DNA of 64,000 nt from an uncultured Amylibacter sp. GTDB lineage: Bacteria; Pseudomonadota; Alphaproteobacteria; Rhodobacterales; Rhodobacteraceae. Position numbers and translations under genes: made by a program. The notes under the pieces are model-generated. The model was given only the letters and a program-made list of their open reading frames with translations. It was not told where the DNA came from and made no database searches. Shown here in pieces: positions 1 to 8,309 of the stretch; position 1 is the stretch's first letter, and each line of letters begins with the position of its first letter. The stretch lies in assembly GCA_943846615.1 (NCBI GenBank), contig OX044354.1:1505001-1569000 (forward strand), read 5' to 3'.

Positions 1-348
1 CAAACGCACCTTCGCTTGATCCGCCGTCAGCCCGTGCAAATCCAAGGTTCCATCAATTTCCAACTGCCCCTTAACCAGACGCTGAAAATTCTTACGATCC
101 ATATTAGGCGATGTGCGCTGTGGCGCATTATGAAATGCTGGTGGTTGTTGAAACTGTTTTTCCACCACCCGCTCGCCCACCTTAAAGGGTCGCAACATCG
201 GTGTGCTTGGCAACGCATCTGGCACCTTCTTTGCCTTCACCACAGGCTTCACCGTGATAACGGGTTTGGTGCGCTCAACACGTGAAATCACTTGGCGCCA
301 CACTTCCAAATCTTCACCCGTTAATCCTCTGGGCTTGCGGCGCTTCAT
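1..348 (-). CDS. Smr/MutS2-type domain protein (3' part cut by window edge)
   Basis: The reading frame opens with ATG at 348 and stays open to position 1, giving 116 residues of a longer protein. The first ~90 residues are basic and low in complexity, as in the linker of small Smr proteins. At about residues 103-108 the DLHGLT motif begins the Smr domain, a nuclease or nucleic-acid-binding fold also found at the end of MutS2. The start overlaps the mltA stop in an ATGA arrangement, so the two are probably translated together. The substrate cannot be told from the sequence, and the domain itself lies mostly outside the window. Confidence 0.8.
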   Translation of the reverse strand, partial: MKRRKPRGLTGEDLEVWRQVISRVERTKPVITVKPVVKAKKVPDALPSTPMLRPFKVGERVVEKQFQQPPAFHNAPQRTSPNMDRKNFQRLVKGQLEIDGTLDLHGLTADQAKVRL

Positions 349-1388
349 TGTTTCGCGCTCGTAAACTTGGCGGCGGATTCAATCGGCAACAACAAATACA
401 TCCGCCCCGTCGCTTTGGTGCGGCCCGCAATTTTACCCGCACCATTTCCCGTGCCATAATAAATATCCGCGCGTTGTGGGCCCTTAATCGCAGAACCAAT
501 ATCCTGTGCAATCATCAACCGTTGCAACGGATCGCGCCCATGTTTATCGATATAAATCGGCATACCTAACGGATTAAATTTCGGATCAACCGCCAGCGTA
601 CGTAAATCAGAAACCGAGATCCCCATCGCCCCCAACGGTCCCTGATCTGCGCGCAATTTTTTCAGCTCTTTGAAAAACACATACGATCCATTATGCGCCA
701 ACAATTCGCGCCCCTTGGTTGGGTTCTTACGCACAAACGCTTTGATGTTTTGCGCCGACGCTTTGGATTTCGCCATCAACCCTTGGCGGATCATTTCCTG
801 ACCAACGGAACGATATTTATGTCCGTTTTTGGCAGAAAACCCTACGCGCACAGATGATCCATCGGGCATCGAAATTCGCCCTGAACCTTGGATCTGTAGG
901 AAAAATGCCTCGACTGGGTCCGCTAACCAAGCAATCTCTAACCCACGTCCATTCAACGCCCCCGCCTGAATTTCCGCGCGTGATTTATACTGCTTGCCCA
1001 CACGGTGGTCGGACGGTTTGCGGTAAATCGGCGTTTGATATTTGCCGCCGCGAATACGCGAACCTTCAATCGTCGGTTCATAATATCCCGTGAACAACGT
1101 ATCACTTTTCTGCCCAACCAAAACGGGCTGAAACATCAATTCAAAAAACTCTTTGGGATCAGGATTTGTTTTCGCAAAACGGCACAGCGGCTTCCAAACC
1201 TCTTTGGACAGATACTTCTTACCTTTGGGTGCATTGCATGAATTCAGGAACGTCTTAAACGCTGCCGCGTGATCGTCATCTTCCCAGCCTGGCAAATCAG
1301 AAAACGTAACTGGCGTTACAGTTTCCTCTATGGCCAGCGCTGGCGCGGCCATCAGCGTGGCCGTCGCGATGAGCAAAACCTTAAACAC
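345..1388 (-). CDS. mltA: Membrane-bound lytic murein transglycosylase A
   Basis: MltA cleaves the glycan strands of peptidoglycan to 1,6-anhydromuramyl ends. The C-terminal ~100 residues form the 3D domain typical of MltA (VDPKFNPLG, then ADIYYGTGNGAG). I chose the GTG at 1388 because it is followed directly by a signal peptide (hydrophobic LLIATATLMAAPALA, cleavage expected near residue 19), giving 347 residues. A longer frame from 1466 would put 26 charged residues ahead of that signal and overlap the Tim44-like gene. No lipobox cysteine is seen, so it may be periplasmic rather than a lipoprotein. It lies just downstream of the Tim44-like gene and overlaps the Smr gene by 4 bp. Confidence 0.88.
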   Translation of the reverse strand: MFKVLLIATATLMAAPALAIEETVTPVTFSDLPGWEDDDHAAAFKTFLNSCNAPKGKKYLSKEVWKPLCRFAKTNPDPKEFFELMFQPVLVGQKSDTLFTGYYEPTIEGSRIRGGKYQTPIYRKPSDHRVGKQYKSRAEIQAGALNGRGLEIAWLADPVEAFFLQIQGSGRISMPDGSSVRVGFSAKNGHKYRSVGQEMIRQGLMAKSKASAQNIKAFVRKNPTKGRELLAHNGSYVFFKELKKLRADQGPLGAMGISVSDLRTLAVDPKFNPLGMPIYIDKHGRDPLQRLMIAQDIGSAIKGPQRADIYYGTGNGAGKIAGRTKATGRMYLLLPIESAAKFTSAKQ

Positions 1389-1399
1389 ACCCGCACCAA

Positions 1400-2062
1400 T
1401 TATCCGCCGGTGGCGATCAACGTCCAATTTGGATCGTCGCTGCCCATGGCACGTGCAAATGTCCAAACGTCTTTCTGACGTTTCACGGTTGATTTATCGC
1501 CTTCAACAACTTTACCTTTGGCGTCTGTGACAACTGCGGTCAATTCAGCAACCATCGACAACGTCAATTCGCCCTCTTTGGTACGCCAATCATACTCGGC
1601 CTCTGCCAGCTTGATTTCGCGCAACCCAACGAATGTTGCATCAATCCTCAAACCCTGCTCTTCGCGCGATGCGATTACGGCTTCGAAACTGTCATAAACA
1701 TCATCCGCCAAAAACGGACGTAATCCATCGCGATCACCTTCTTCGAAGGCAATTAAAATCATTTCATACGCTTGACGCGCACCGCCCAAAAAATCCGTCA
1801 CAGAAAACGAAGGCTCCGCCTTTTTCATATGCGCCAGCGCTTTACCCGATGGGCTATCAACGTCAACGTGATCGGCAATGTCGCGATCAACGCCACCTTC
1901 GATCACATCAAATGTCGGCTTGTTATCTGCATTCGCTGGTTTCGGTGTCACCACTTTGGGCGCTTCAAAACCTTCGCGGGTTCCCAAAATACTACGCAGG
2001 CGCAATAATACAAACAGGGCTATAATACCCAGAATTACGGTTTGGGTCATTGGATCACTCAT
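1400..2062 (-). CDS. Tim44/TimA-like domain protein
   Basis: This 220-residue protein has one N-terminal membrane segment (about residues 6-22, TVILGIIALFVLL), a variable acidic linker, and a Tim44-like domain in the second half. In alphaproteobacteria this family is the counterpart of the mitochondrial import protein Tim44, and its bacterial role is not well settled. The ATG at 2062 is preferred over the upstream one at 2101 because AAAAGG lies 6 bases before it and the membrane segment follows at once. It sits directly upstream of mltA and diverges from fxsA, an arrangement common in Roseobacter-type genomes. Confidence 0.85.
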   Translation of the reverse strand: MSDPMTQTVILGIIALFVLLRLRSILGTREGFEAPKVVTPKPANADNKPTFDVIEGGVDRDIADHVDVDSPSGKALAHMKKAEPSFSVTDFLGGARQAYEMILIAFEEGDRDGLRPFLADDVYDSFEAVIASREEQGLRIDATFVGLREIKLAEAEYDWRTKEGELTLSMVAELTAVVTDAKGKVVEGDKSTVKRQKDVWTFARAMGSDDPNWTLIATGG

Positions 2063-2180
2063 TTCGAACCTTTTCACTTTCTTTTGAACAGCACTGGTCA
2101 TGGTGCCGCTTCTAACATATCTAAGTCACCCAAGGGCGATAGTCCACCAATTGCCCATTAGATTTCGAAAGGTCACGAAT

Positions 2181-2672
2181 ATGTGGTTACTATTTATCTT
2201 CATTGTGGTGCCAATCATTGAAATCGCCCTGTTTATTCAGGTCGGCGATGCAATCGGCCTGTGGCCAACACTGGCCACTGTGATCATCACGGCCTTTATC
2301 GGCACACAATTGTTACGTGCCCAAGGGCTGGCAACACTCAGCAATTTGCAAAATTCAGTCGGTGCGGGCCAAAACCCCATGGATCACATCGCGCACGGTG
2401 CAATGATCCTTGTCGCTGGGGTTGTTTTACTGACCCCAGGGTTTTTCACCGATGCTATCGGTTTTGCCCTACTGATCCCACCCGTTCGCGCGGCGCTGAT
2501 AAAGGCAGGCGCGGCACGTATGGCGGGCAATGTCCACGTCAGCGGTTTTGGAAACCCACAACAACCACACCAATCCCCACCAGCATCGGACGATATTGTC
2601 GATGCTGATTTCACTGTCATCGATGAAAACCAAAAGCCCGGCAATTCAGGTTGGACAAAGAACAAAGAATGA
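2181..2672 (+). CDS. fxsA: FxsA family membrane protein
   Basis: FxsA is a small inner-membrane protein; in E. coli its overproduction relieves F-plasmid exclusion of phage T7, but its normal role is unknown. Here 163 residues show N-terminal hydrophobic stretches (LLFIFIVVPIIEIALFI, then GLWPTLATVIITAFIG), a conserved GAMILVAGVVLLTPGFFTDAIG region and a polar tail. The ATG at 2181 is chosen because it is preceded by AAAGG at a suitable distance and the membrane segment begins immediately; an in-frame start at 2100 would add 27 uncharacteristic residues. It is followed 57 bp later by secB and is divergent from the Tim44-like gene. Confidence 0.88.
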   Translation: MWLLFIFIVVPIIEIALFIQVGDAIGLWPTLATVIITAFIGTQLLRAQGLATLSNLQNSVGAGQNPMDHIAHGAMILVAGVVLLTPGFFTDAIGFALLIPPVRAALIKAGAARMAGNVHVSGFGNPQQPHQSPPASDDIVDADFTVIDENQKPGNSGWTKNKE

Positions 2673-2729
2673 TTGTGACCACATCCATTCCTTGCTAGAC
2701 AAACCCCCGATAGTTAACGGAGCATAAAA

Positions 2730-3209
2730 ATGGCTAAAGAAGAAGCGGCAGAAGCACCAAAACAACCGGTGATGAAATGCCTAAACCAATACATTCGCGA
2801 TCTTTCATTTGAAAACATCGCAGCACAGAAAAATCTGGGTAACACCGCATCCCCTGAAATCAACGTTCAGGTAAACCTAGATGCGCGCAAAGGCGACAAC
2901 AACAACTTCGAAGTTATCCTAAAGCTGACGGTGAACGCAGACGCGGATGATAAGAAAGTGTTCTTATTGGAAATCGATTACGCTGGCGTGTTCCAAGTGG
3001 AAAACGTACCAGAAGAACAGCTTCACCCATTCCTAATGATCGAATGTCCACGCATGTTGTTCCCATTCGTACGCCAAATCGTACGCAACACAACTGCGGA
3101 CGGTGGCTACCCACCATTGAACGTCGATCCAATCGATTTCATGGCACTGTACCGCAACGAGCTACAACGCCAAGCGGCGGCCCAAGCGGCAACAGAAACC
3201 AAAAACTAG
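2730..3209 (+). CDS. secB: Protein-export chaperone SecB
   Basis: SecB is a cytoplasmic tetrameric chaperone that keeps preproteins unfolded and hands them to SecA. The 159-residue product matches the family's usual length and carries recognisable segments: QYIRDLSFENI near the N-terminus, VFLLEIDYAGVFQ in the middle, and CPRMLFPFVRQIV followed by GGYPPLNVDPIDF near the end. The tail is rich in Ala and Gln. A strong terminator hairpin follows 4 bases after the stop. The SecB–DnaQ convergent arrangement is typical of this chromosomal block. Confidence 0.97.
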   Translation: MAKEEAAEAPKQPVMKCLNQYIRDLSFENIAAQKNLGNTASPEINVQVNLDARKGDNNNFEVILKLTVNADADDKKVFLLEIDYAGVFQVENVPEEQLHPFLMIECPRMLFPFVRQIVRNTTADGGYPPLNVDPIDFMALYRNELQRQAAAQAATETKN

Positions 3210-3213
3210 AAAG

Positions 3214-3238
3214 AGCGACCTTCGGGTCGCTTTTTTAT
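3214..3238 (+). terminator. Rho-independent terminator of secB
   Basis: A 7-bp stem (AGCGACC / GGTCGCT) closed by a TTCG tetraloop is followed by a run of T residues. It lies between the convergent secB and dnaQ genes. The T run is on the plus strand, so it serves secB; A residues on the other side may give weak function in reverse. Confidence 0.9.
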
Positions 3239-3253
3239 TGCCTGAAGATCCGG

Positions 3254-3946
3254 TTACTTCTCAATCTTCCATACCGCACCATCACCCAACGCATCCACAA
3301 ACCCATCATGCGCGGTGGTTTCATCGGCTGTGCGTAAACTGGCCAATGGGTTCGGGCGCGGTTTAGCAACCCAATTGGCTCCACCACCACTCGCATCGCT
3401 GGAACCACCAACAACATTCAGTGAAAAATCAGGCTGGCGACCGCCAATCAGTTCCAAATAAACCTCGGCCAGAATTTCACTGTCCAACAACGCGCCGTGT
3501 TTTTCACGCGCGGAATTATCCACCCCAAAACGGCGACACAACGCATCCAACGAATTCTGTGCACCGGGGAATTTTTTACGTGCGATTTCCAGCGTATCCA
3601 ACGCGCGGTTGGCAGGGATCGTCGGAAACTTCGCCCGCTCCAATTCCGCATTAATAAACCGCATATCAAACGTAGCATTATGCGCGATCAACGTGGCATC
3701 GCCCACAAAATCCAAAAACGCTTGGCCTACTTTTTCAAACGTCGGGTAGTCTTTTAAAAACTCGATCGACAACCCGTGAATTTCAAATGCACCTTGGGGC
3801 ATGTCACGTTCAGGATTGATATATTGGTGATACACACGACCCGTCGGAATATGTTTATCCAACTCAATTGCACCGATTTCGACCAAACGATCACCCGCAT
3901 TGGGATCAAATCCAGTCGTCTCTGTATCCCAAACAATCTCACGCAT
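3254..3946 (-). CDS. dnaQ: DNA polymerase III epsilon subunit (3'-5' proofreading exonuclease)
   Basis: DnaQ removes misinserted bases during replication as part of the Pol III core. All three exonuclease motifs are visible: DTETTG with D7 and E9, HNATFD with D94, and the epsilon-type motif III with H150 and D155 (HGALLD). The product is 230 residues, the usual length; the C-terminal tail rich in Gly, Ser and Ala probably leads to the polymerase-binding segment. I use the ATG at 3946, which overlaps the coaE stop (ATGCGTGA) and has AGGTG 9 bases upstream; a GTG 12 bases earlier is possible. Confidence 0.95.
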   Translation of the reverse strand: MREIVWDTETTGFDPNAGDRLVEIGAIELDKHIPTGRVYHQYINPERDMPQGAFEIHGLSIEFLKDYPTFEKVGQAFLDFVGDATLIAHNATFDMRFINAELERAKFPTIPANRALDTLEIARKKFPGAQNSLDALCRRFGVDNSAREKHGALLDSEILAEVYLELIGGRQPDFSLNVVGGSSDASGGGANWVAKPRPNPLASLRTADETTAHDGFVDALGDGAVWKIEK

Positions 3947-4547
3947 CTGGCAAGGCACCTATCAGTTTCACAATCAAACTATGCACTTCATCGCGCACAT
4001 GATCCATTGATTTCGTCTCGATCACATAATCCGCGCGCGCGCGCTTTTCCGCATCTGGCAATTGACGCGACAGGATCATCTGAAAAATCTCCTCCGTCAT
4101 ACCACCACGCGCCAAAACGCGTTCGCGCTGGGTATCTTCGTCCGTGGTCACTACCAAAACCGCATCCATCCAATCCTGTGCATCGGTTTCATACAGCAAC
4201 GGTATATCCACGACGGCCATTTTCTGCCCCGTGGTTTTACACGCCTCTATAAATGCCGCACGGTGTGCGCGAATTGCAGGGTGCACAATCGCCTCCAGCT
4301 TCGGAAACAGCGTCTTATCCGCCTGCAAGATATTCCCTAACCGCTTGCGATCCACACCTTCGCCCGAAACGGCGGCGGGCGCTAAATCATAAATCTTCTC
4401 AATCGTGTCGGTATCGCTGGTGTATAATTCATGCACTGCCGCATCCGCATCCCACACCGCAATCAAGGCGTCACGAAACATTTCGGCCGTTGTAGTTTTC
4501 CCCATACCGATGGAACCCGTCAGACCCAATAAAAACAATTCACTCAT
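3939..4547 (-). CDS. coaE: Dephospho-CoA kinase
   Basis: CoaE phosphorylates the 3'-OH of dephospho-CoA in the last step of CoA synthesis. The P-loop GSIGMGKT is at residues 11-18, and the total of 202 residues is standard. Further CoaE features include the VDIPLLYE segment. The ATG at 4547 overlaps the aroE stop (ATGA) and places the P-loop at the proper distance; the longer frame from 4607 lies inside aroE. It forms a tight minus-strand group with maf, aroE and dnaQ, all joined by short overlaps. Confidence 0.95.
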   Translation of the reverse strand: MSELFLLGLTGSIGMGKTTTAEMFRDALIAVWDADAAVHELYTSDTDTIEKIYDLAPAAVSGEGVDRKRLGNILQADKTLFPKLEAIVHPAIRAHRAAFIEACKTTGQKMAVVDIPLLYETDAQDWMDAVLVVTTDEDTQRERVLARGGMTEEIFQMILSRQLPDAEKRARADYVIETKSMDHVRDEVHSLIVKLIGALPDA

Positions 4548-5365
4548 AACTCTGCCAATACCTTGTCTCTTAAAACCGTGTCCACATGGGGCCGCACCCC
4601 AAACCAACGCTCAAATCCGGGAACGGCCTGATGCAATAACATTCCCAAACCATCCACCGTGGCACATCCACGCGCACGCGCATCCGCCAACAATTGCGTT
4701 TCCAGCGGGTTATAAACAATATCTGTCACCAACGCATCGCGTTGCAAACCACCGCAATCAAAAACCAACGGCGCCTTACCCAACATCCCCAACGCGGTTG
4801 TGTTCACCACCGTCGAAACCGCCGCGCTGGCCGCTTCGGCATCTGCCCAATCGCCCACGACAACCGTGCGCCCAAATATATTCGCTAATTCTTCGGCCTT
4901 GGCGCGTGTGCGGTTCACCAAAATAATTTCCGGCACACCAGCCTCGATCAGCGCAGACAAGATCGCGCGCGCGGCACCACCAGCACCCAAAACTAACGCT
5001 GGCCCCGCGCCCGCATTCCAATTCGGCGCACCCTGCATTACGTTATTAATGAAACCCTCGCCGTCTGTATTATCTGCATGGATCTTGCCATCCGTGAACG
5101 TCAACGTGTTCGCCGCCCCAATCGCCGCGGCGCGATCCGTCACTTCATCCGCCATCGCCAACGCTGGCAATTTATGCGGCGATGTCACATTCAATCCCGC
5201 CCAGCCATCATCGATCAATCCTCGCACGCCGCTTTCAAAATCCTCGGGCGCGAAACCAACCTTGGTATAGGACCCATCGATCCCATGCTGTTCTAACCAA
5301 TGCCCATGAATGATCGGCGATTTCGATTGCTCAATCGGCCATCCCGTAACGCCTGCCTTAATCAT
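4544..5365 (-). CDS. aroE: Shikimate 5-dehydrogenase
   Basis: AroE reduces 3-dehydroshikimate to shikimate with NADPH in the aromatic amino-acid pathway. The substrate-binding S14-K15-S16-P17 motif, the NVTSPHK segment with catalytic K65, and D101 are present. The Rossmann loop GAGGAA is at about 127-132, and the NRTRAKAEEL stretch fits the NADP-binding region. Length (273 residues) is normal for the family. It overlaps maf upstream and coaE downstream by ATGA. Confidence 0.96.
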   Translation of the reverse strand: MIKAGVTGWPIEQSKSPIIHGHWLEQHGIDGSYTKVGFAPEDFESGVRGLIDDGWAGLNVTSPHKLPALAMADEVTDRAAAIGAANTLTFTDGKIHADNTDGEGFINNVMQGAPNWNAGAGPALVLGAGGAARAILSALIEAGVPEIILVNRTRAKAEELANIFGRTVVVGDWADAEAASAAVSTVVNTTALGMLGKAPLVFDCGGLQRDALVTDIVYNPLETQLLADARARGCATVDGLGMLLHQAVPGFERWFGVRPHVDTVLRDKVLAEL

Positions 5366-5958
5366 GATAAAATCGCCCCTCGACCACGTAGAAAATCCAA
5401 GACATCCAATAAAGGAAATCCAAGCACAGTGAAATAGTCCCCCTGCACACGACTAAACAAATTCACACCGTGCCCTTCCAGAAAATAACAACCAACAGAG
5501 GACAATATATCCTCGCCCGCCTGCTCCAAATAATCATCCAAAAAGGCATCCGAAAAATCACGCATAAATAACTGCGCCCGCCCAATGGTGCGCCAAACGG
5601 GCTTCCCGTCCTCAAAGATTACTGCCGCCGACATCAACTGATGCGGCTTGCCGCGTAATTCCAACAGCTTCGCCCGCGCTTCATCCATCGTCCGCGCTTT
5701 GGAATGAACCTTTTTGTCACAAACCAAAACCTGATCCGATCCAATCACCAACCCCGTCGGATCCGATCCAACAACGCGTAGCGCCTTATACTCTGCCAAC
5801 GCATCCGCAATATCATGCGGCTTCGCGCCGTCCGCTTGCAATGACGCGGTGATCATTTCCTCATCAATCCGCGCTGGCTTCGCCTCAAACACCACGCCTG
5901 CATTGCGCAACATGTCTTGGCGCGCCTTGGATTGTGATGCTAACGTTATTTTAACCAT
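5362..5958 (-). CDS. maf: Maf-family nucleotide pyrophosphatase
   Basis: Maf proteins hydrolyse non-canonical or modified nucleoside triphosphates to monophosphates, a house-cleaning role. The N-terminal LASQSKARQDML motif and the GSDQVLV segment are characteristic. At 198 residues it has normal length. It is the first gene of the leftward maf–aroE–coaE–dnaQ run and its start borders the putative replication origin, so its promoter must lie inside that AT-rich gap. Confidence 0.93.
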   Translation of the reverse strand: MVKITLASQSKARQDMLRNAGVVFEAKPARIDEEMITASLQADGAKPHDIADALAEYKALRVVGSDPTGLVIGSDQVLVCDKKVHSKARTMDEARAKLLELRGKPHQLMSAAVIFEDGKPVWRTIGRAQLFMRDFSDAFLDDYLEQAGEDILSSVGCYFLEGHGVNLFSRVQGDYFTVLGFPLLDVLDFLRGRGAILS

Positions 5959-6417
5959 GATCCCCGATCCTTACTTCAGGCACCTTATACAGTGTCTTTT
6001 GACGATTTACACAGCCCCTTGTGTAAACGCTGTGGATAACTTGGGCATTATTCCAAACAATCCACGGAAATTCTGTGTGCGCGTTGATTTCACCCCCACA
6101 AATCCCCGCTATCCCATTTTCTGTTCCCTGTGTTCATTTCAAACGGTCAGACTGTGAATAACGAGGATAACTTTTAATCTGTGAAACAATTCCCAACTTA
6201 TCCACATCAAAAATCAGATTTAAGTAATTAATATCAATGAGTTACATCTTATCCACATTCCATAGAATAACTTTTCCCTAGATTTTTTACCTTTATAATT
6301 TCCGTGAATAACCTCGTTAATCAAATTTAATCCCCGTTACCCACAGGACCCACAACAAACAACTATTCTTTCTTTATATTTATTATTAGTTATAGGGCGA
6401 CAAACCGGAGCCTGAAC
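5959..6417. other. Putative chromosomal replication origin (oriC) with DnaA boxes
   Basis: This 459-bp gap between divergent maf and hemJ is clearly AT-rich. It holds three perfect DnaA boxes of the TTATCCACA type: 6198-6206 and 6249-6257 on the plus strand and 6031-6039 on the minus strand. Near matches are TGTGAATAA at 6153, CGTGAATAA at 6303, TTACCCACA at 6337, and an inverted ATTTACACA/TGTGTAAAC pair at 6005-6028. A/T stretches at about 6207-6240 and 6266-6335 could be the unwinding element. A TTAA-N6-TTAA at 6317-6330 is one base shorter than the CtrA consensus. In Caulobacter the origin likewise lies several kb from the mnmG–rsmG–parAB block. Confidence 0.75.
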
Positions 6418-6867
6418 ATGGACATACTCTCAACACTCTACCCATGGATAAAATCACTTCATGTGATTGCCATAATCTCTTGGATGGCTGGCATGCTCTA
6501 TCTCCCGCGTCTTTTCGTCTACCACGTGGAAACTGATCCTAACCACATCAACCTTGATGAAACCATCGTGCGCTGGGAAATGCTATTGATGAAACGCATT
6601 ATCAACCCCGCAATGATCGTCACATGGATTTGCGGCATCTTGATGCTGATGACACCGGGCATCATTGATTGGGCAGCAGGCTGGATATGGGTCAAACTCG
6701 CATCCGTGACCGCTATGTCAGGCTTCCACGGTTTTCTGTCAAAACAACGTAAACTCTTGGCCGCAGGTGATCGCCCCTACACAGGCCGCCAATACCGCAT
6801 GTTAAACGAGGTCCCAACCGTCCTGATGATCATCATCGTCATCATGGTCATCGCACGCCCGTTTTAA
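6418..6867 (+). CDS. hemJ: Protoporphyrinogen IX oxidase HemJ
   Basis: HemJ is the membrane haem enzyme that oxidises protoporphyrinogen IX to protoporphyrin IX in many alphaproteobacteria lacking HemG or HemY. The product has 149 residues and four likely membrane helices. The conserved N-terminal His is H15 (WIKSLHVIAIISW), and the C-terminal RMLNEVPTVLMIIIV segment matches the family. A GGAG ribosome site precedes the ATG by 7 bases. Its place next to rho at the origin is a recurrent arrangement in Rhodobacterales. Confidence 0.92.
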   Translation: MDILSTLYPWIKSLHVIAIISWMAGMLYLPRLFVYHVETDPNHINLDETIVRWEMLLMKRIINPAMIVTWICGILMLMTPGIIDWAAGWIWVKLASVTAMSGFHGFLSKQRKLLAAGDRPYTGRQYRMLNEVPTVLMIIIVIMVIARPF

Positions 6868-6962
6868 ATTGACTCATGCGCTACATTCAGCGTAAAAACC
6901 GCCCAAACGATCTGGTGACCCACACCGTTTATAGATCGCAGCCAATACAATTAAACTTATGA

Positions 6963-6982
6963 CCTGCCAATGAATTGGCGGG
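6963..6982 (+). other. Hairpin in the rho leader
   Basis: CCTGCCAA and TTGGCGGG can pair (one G-T pair) around a TGAA tetraloop, ending 19 bases before the rho start codon. No U run follows, so it is not a classical terminator. Rho synthesis is known to be autoregulated in E. coli; a leader structure here could take part, but that is inference. Confidence 0.35.
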
Positions 6983-7001
6983 CAACGCATATGGTGCCTT
7001 C

Positions 7002-8282
7002 ATGGAAATCGAAGAAAAAGAAAAAATCAACCTGTCAGAGCTGAAAGCAATGTCAGCGGCAAATCTGCTTAAAATGGCAGAGAGCTTGGAAATCGAAAAC
7101 GCATCCACCATGCGTAAGGGCGAAATGATGTTCGCCATCCTAAAAGAAATGTCCGAAGATGGCGCCCAAGTTTCTGGCGAAGGCGTGATGGAAGTGATGT
7201 CAGACGGCTTTGGTTTCTTGCGTTCTTCACAGGCGAACTACCTTCCTGGTCCTGAAGACATCTATGTTTCACCACAAATGATGCGCAAACACTCCCTGCG
7301 CACTGGCGACACGGTCGAGGGTTGGATTTCCCAACCCCAAGAAGGCGAACGCTACTTCGCCATGACCAAGGTCACATCAATCAACTTCTCTGATCCAGAG
7401 GACGCGAAACACAAGGTACACTTTGATAACCTTACGCCGCTGTACCCAGACGAGCGTTTGAAAATGGAAATCGAAGATCCGACGATTAAGGATAAATCGG
7501 CCCGCGTGATCGATCTGGTTGCCCCAATCGGCAAAGGCCAGCGTTCTTTGATCGTGGCCCCGCCACGCACTGGTAAAACAGTTGTCCTTCAAAACATCGC
7601 CAAATCATTAGAGGCAAATCACCCAGAATGTTACCTGATCGTTCTTCTGATCGATGAACGCCCAGAAGAGGTGACAGACATGCAACGCTCCGTTAAAGGC
7701 GAAGTTGTCTCCTCTACATTCGACGAACCCGCCACACGCCACGTTGCCGTTTCCGAAATGGCCATTGAAAAGGCGAAACGCTTGGTCGAACACGGCCGCG
7801 ACGTTGTGATCCTGCTGGATTCCATTACCCGCCTTGGCCGCGCATTTAACACCGTTGTACCGTCCTCAGGTAAGGTTCTGACAGGTGGTGTCGACGCGAA
7901 CGCCCTACAGCGCCCTAAACGCTTCTTTGGTGCCGCTCGTAACATCGAGGAAGGTGGTTCACTTACCATTATCGCCACCGCCTTGATCGAAACAGGCTCC
8001 CGCATGGACGAGGTCATCTTTGAGGAATTCAAAGGGACTGGTAACTCTGAAATCGTTCTGGATCGCAAAGTGGCTGATAAACGCGTCTTCCCTGCGATCG
8101 ACATCCTGAAATCAGGCACACGTAAGGAAGAGTTGATTGTTGATCCAACTGATCTGGCAAAAACATTCGTTCTGCGTCGTATCCTGAATCCAATGGGTAC
8201 AACAGACGCTGTTGAATTCCTGCTGGGTAAACTAAAGGCAACGAAGTCGAATGCAGAGTTCTTCGACTCTATGAACACCTAA
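7002..8282 (+). CDS. rho: Transcription termination factor Rho
   Basis: Rho is the hexameric RNA helicase that ends transcription of untranslated RNA. The N-terminal Rho domain ([23 protein letters not shown]) is followed by the RNA-binding cold-shock fold (DGFGFLRS). The ATPase core has the P-loop APPRTGKT at about 186-193 and Walker B with LLDSITRL near 271. I place the start at ATG 7002 (426 residues, MEIEEKEK). A TTG at 6975 would add nine residues but falls inside a hairpin. It lies 134 bp after hemJ and 27 bp before mnmE. Confidence 0.96.
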   Translation: MEIEEKEKINLSELKAMSAANLLKMAESLEIENASTMRKGEMMFAILKEMSEDGAQVSGEGVMEVMSDGFGFLRSSQANYLPGPEDIYVSPQMMRKHSLRTGDTVEGWISQPQEGERYFAMTKVTSINFSDPEDAKHKVHFDNLTPLYPDERLKMEIEDPTIKDKSARVIDLVAPIGKGQRSLIVAPPRTGKTVVLQNIAKSLEANHPECYLIVLLIDERPEEVTDMQRSVKGEVVSSTFDEPATRHVAVSEMAIEKAKRLVEHGRDVVILLDSITRLGRAFNTVVPSSGKVLTGGVDANALQRPKRFFGAARNIEEGGSLTIIATALIETGSRMDEVIFEEFKGTGNSEIVLDRKVADKRVFPAIDILKSGTRKEELIVDPTDLAKTFVLRRILNPMGTTDAVEFLLGKLKATKSNAEFFDSMNT

Positions 8283-8309
8283 TTTAGCAATAATATCAAA
8301 GGTTTAACC

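Noticed and set aside
6317..6330. CtrA-binding site in the origin region
   Set aside because: TTAA-N6-TTAA has a spacer of 6, not 7, so it does not meet the usual consensus; kept only as a remark.
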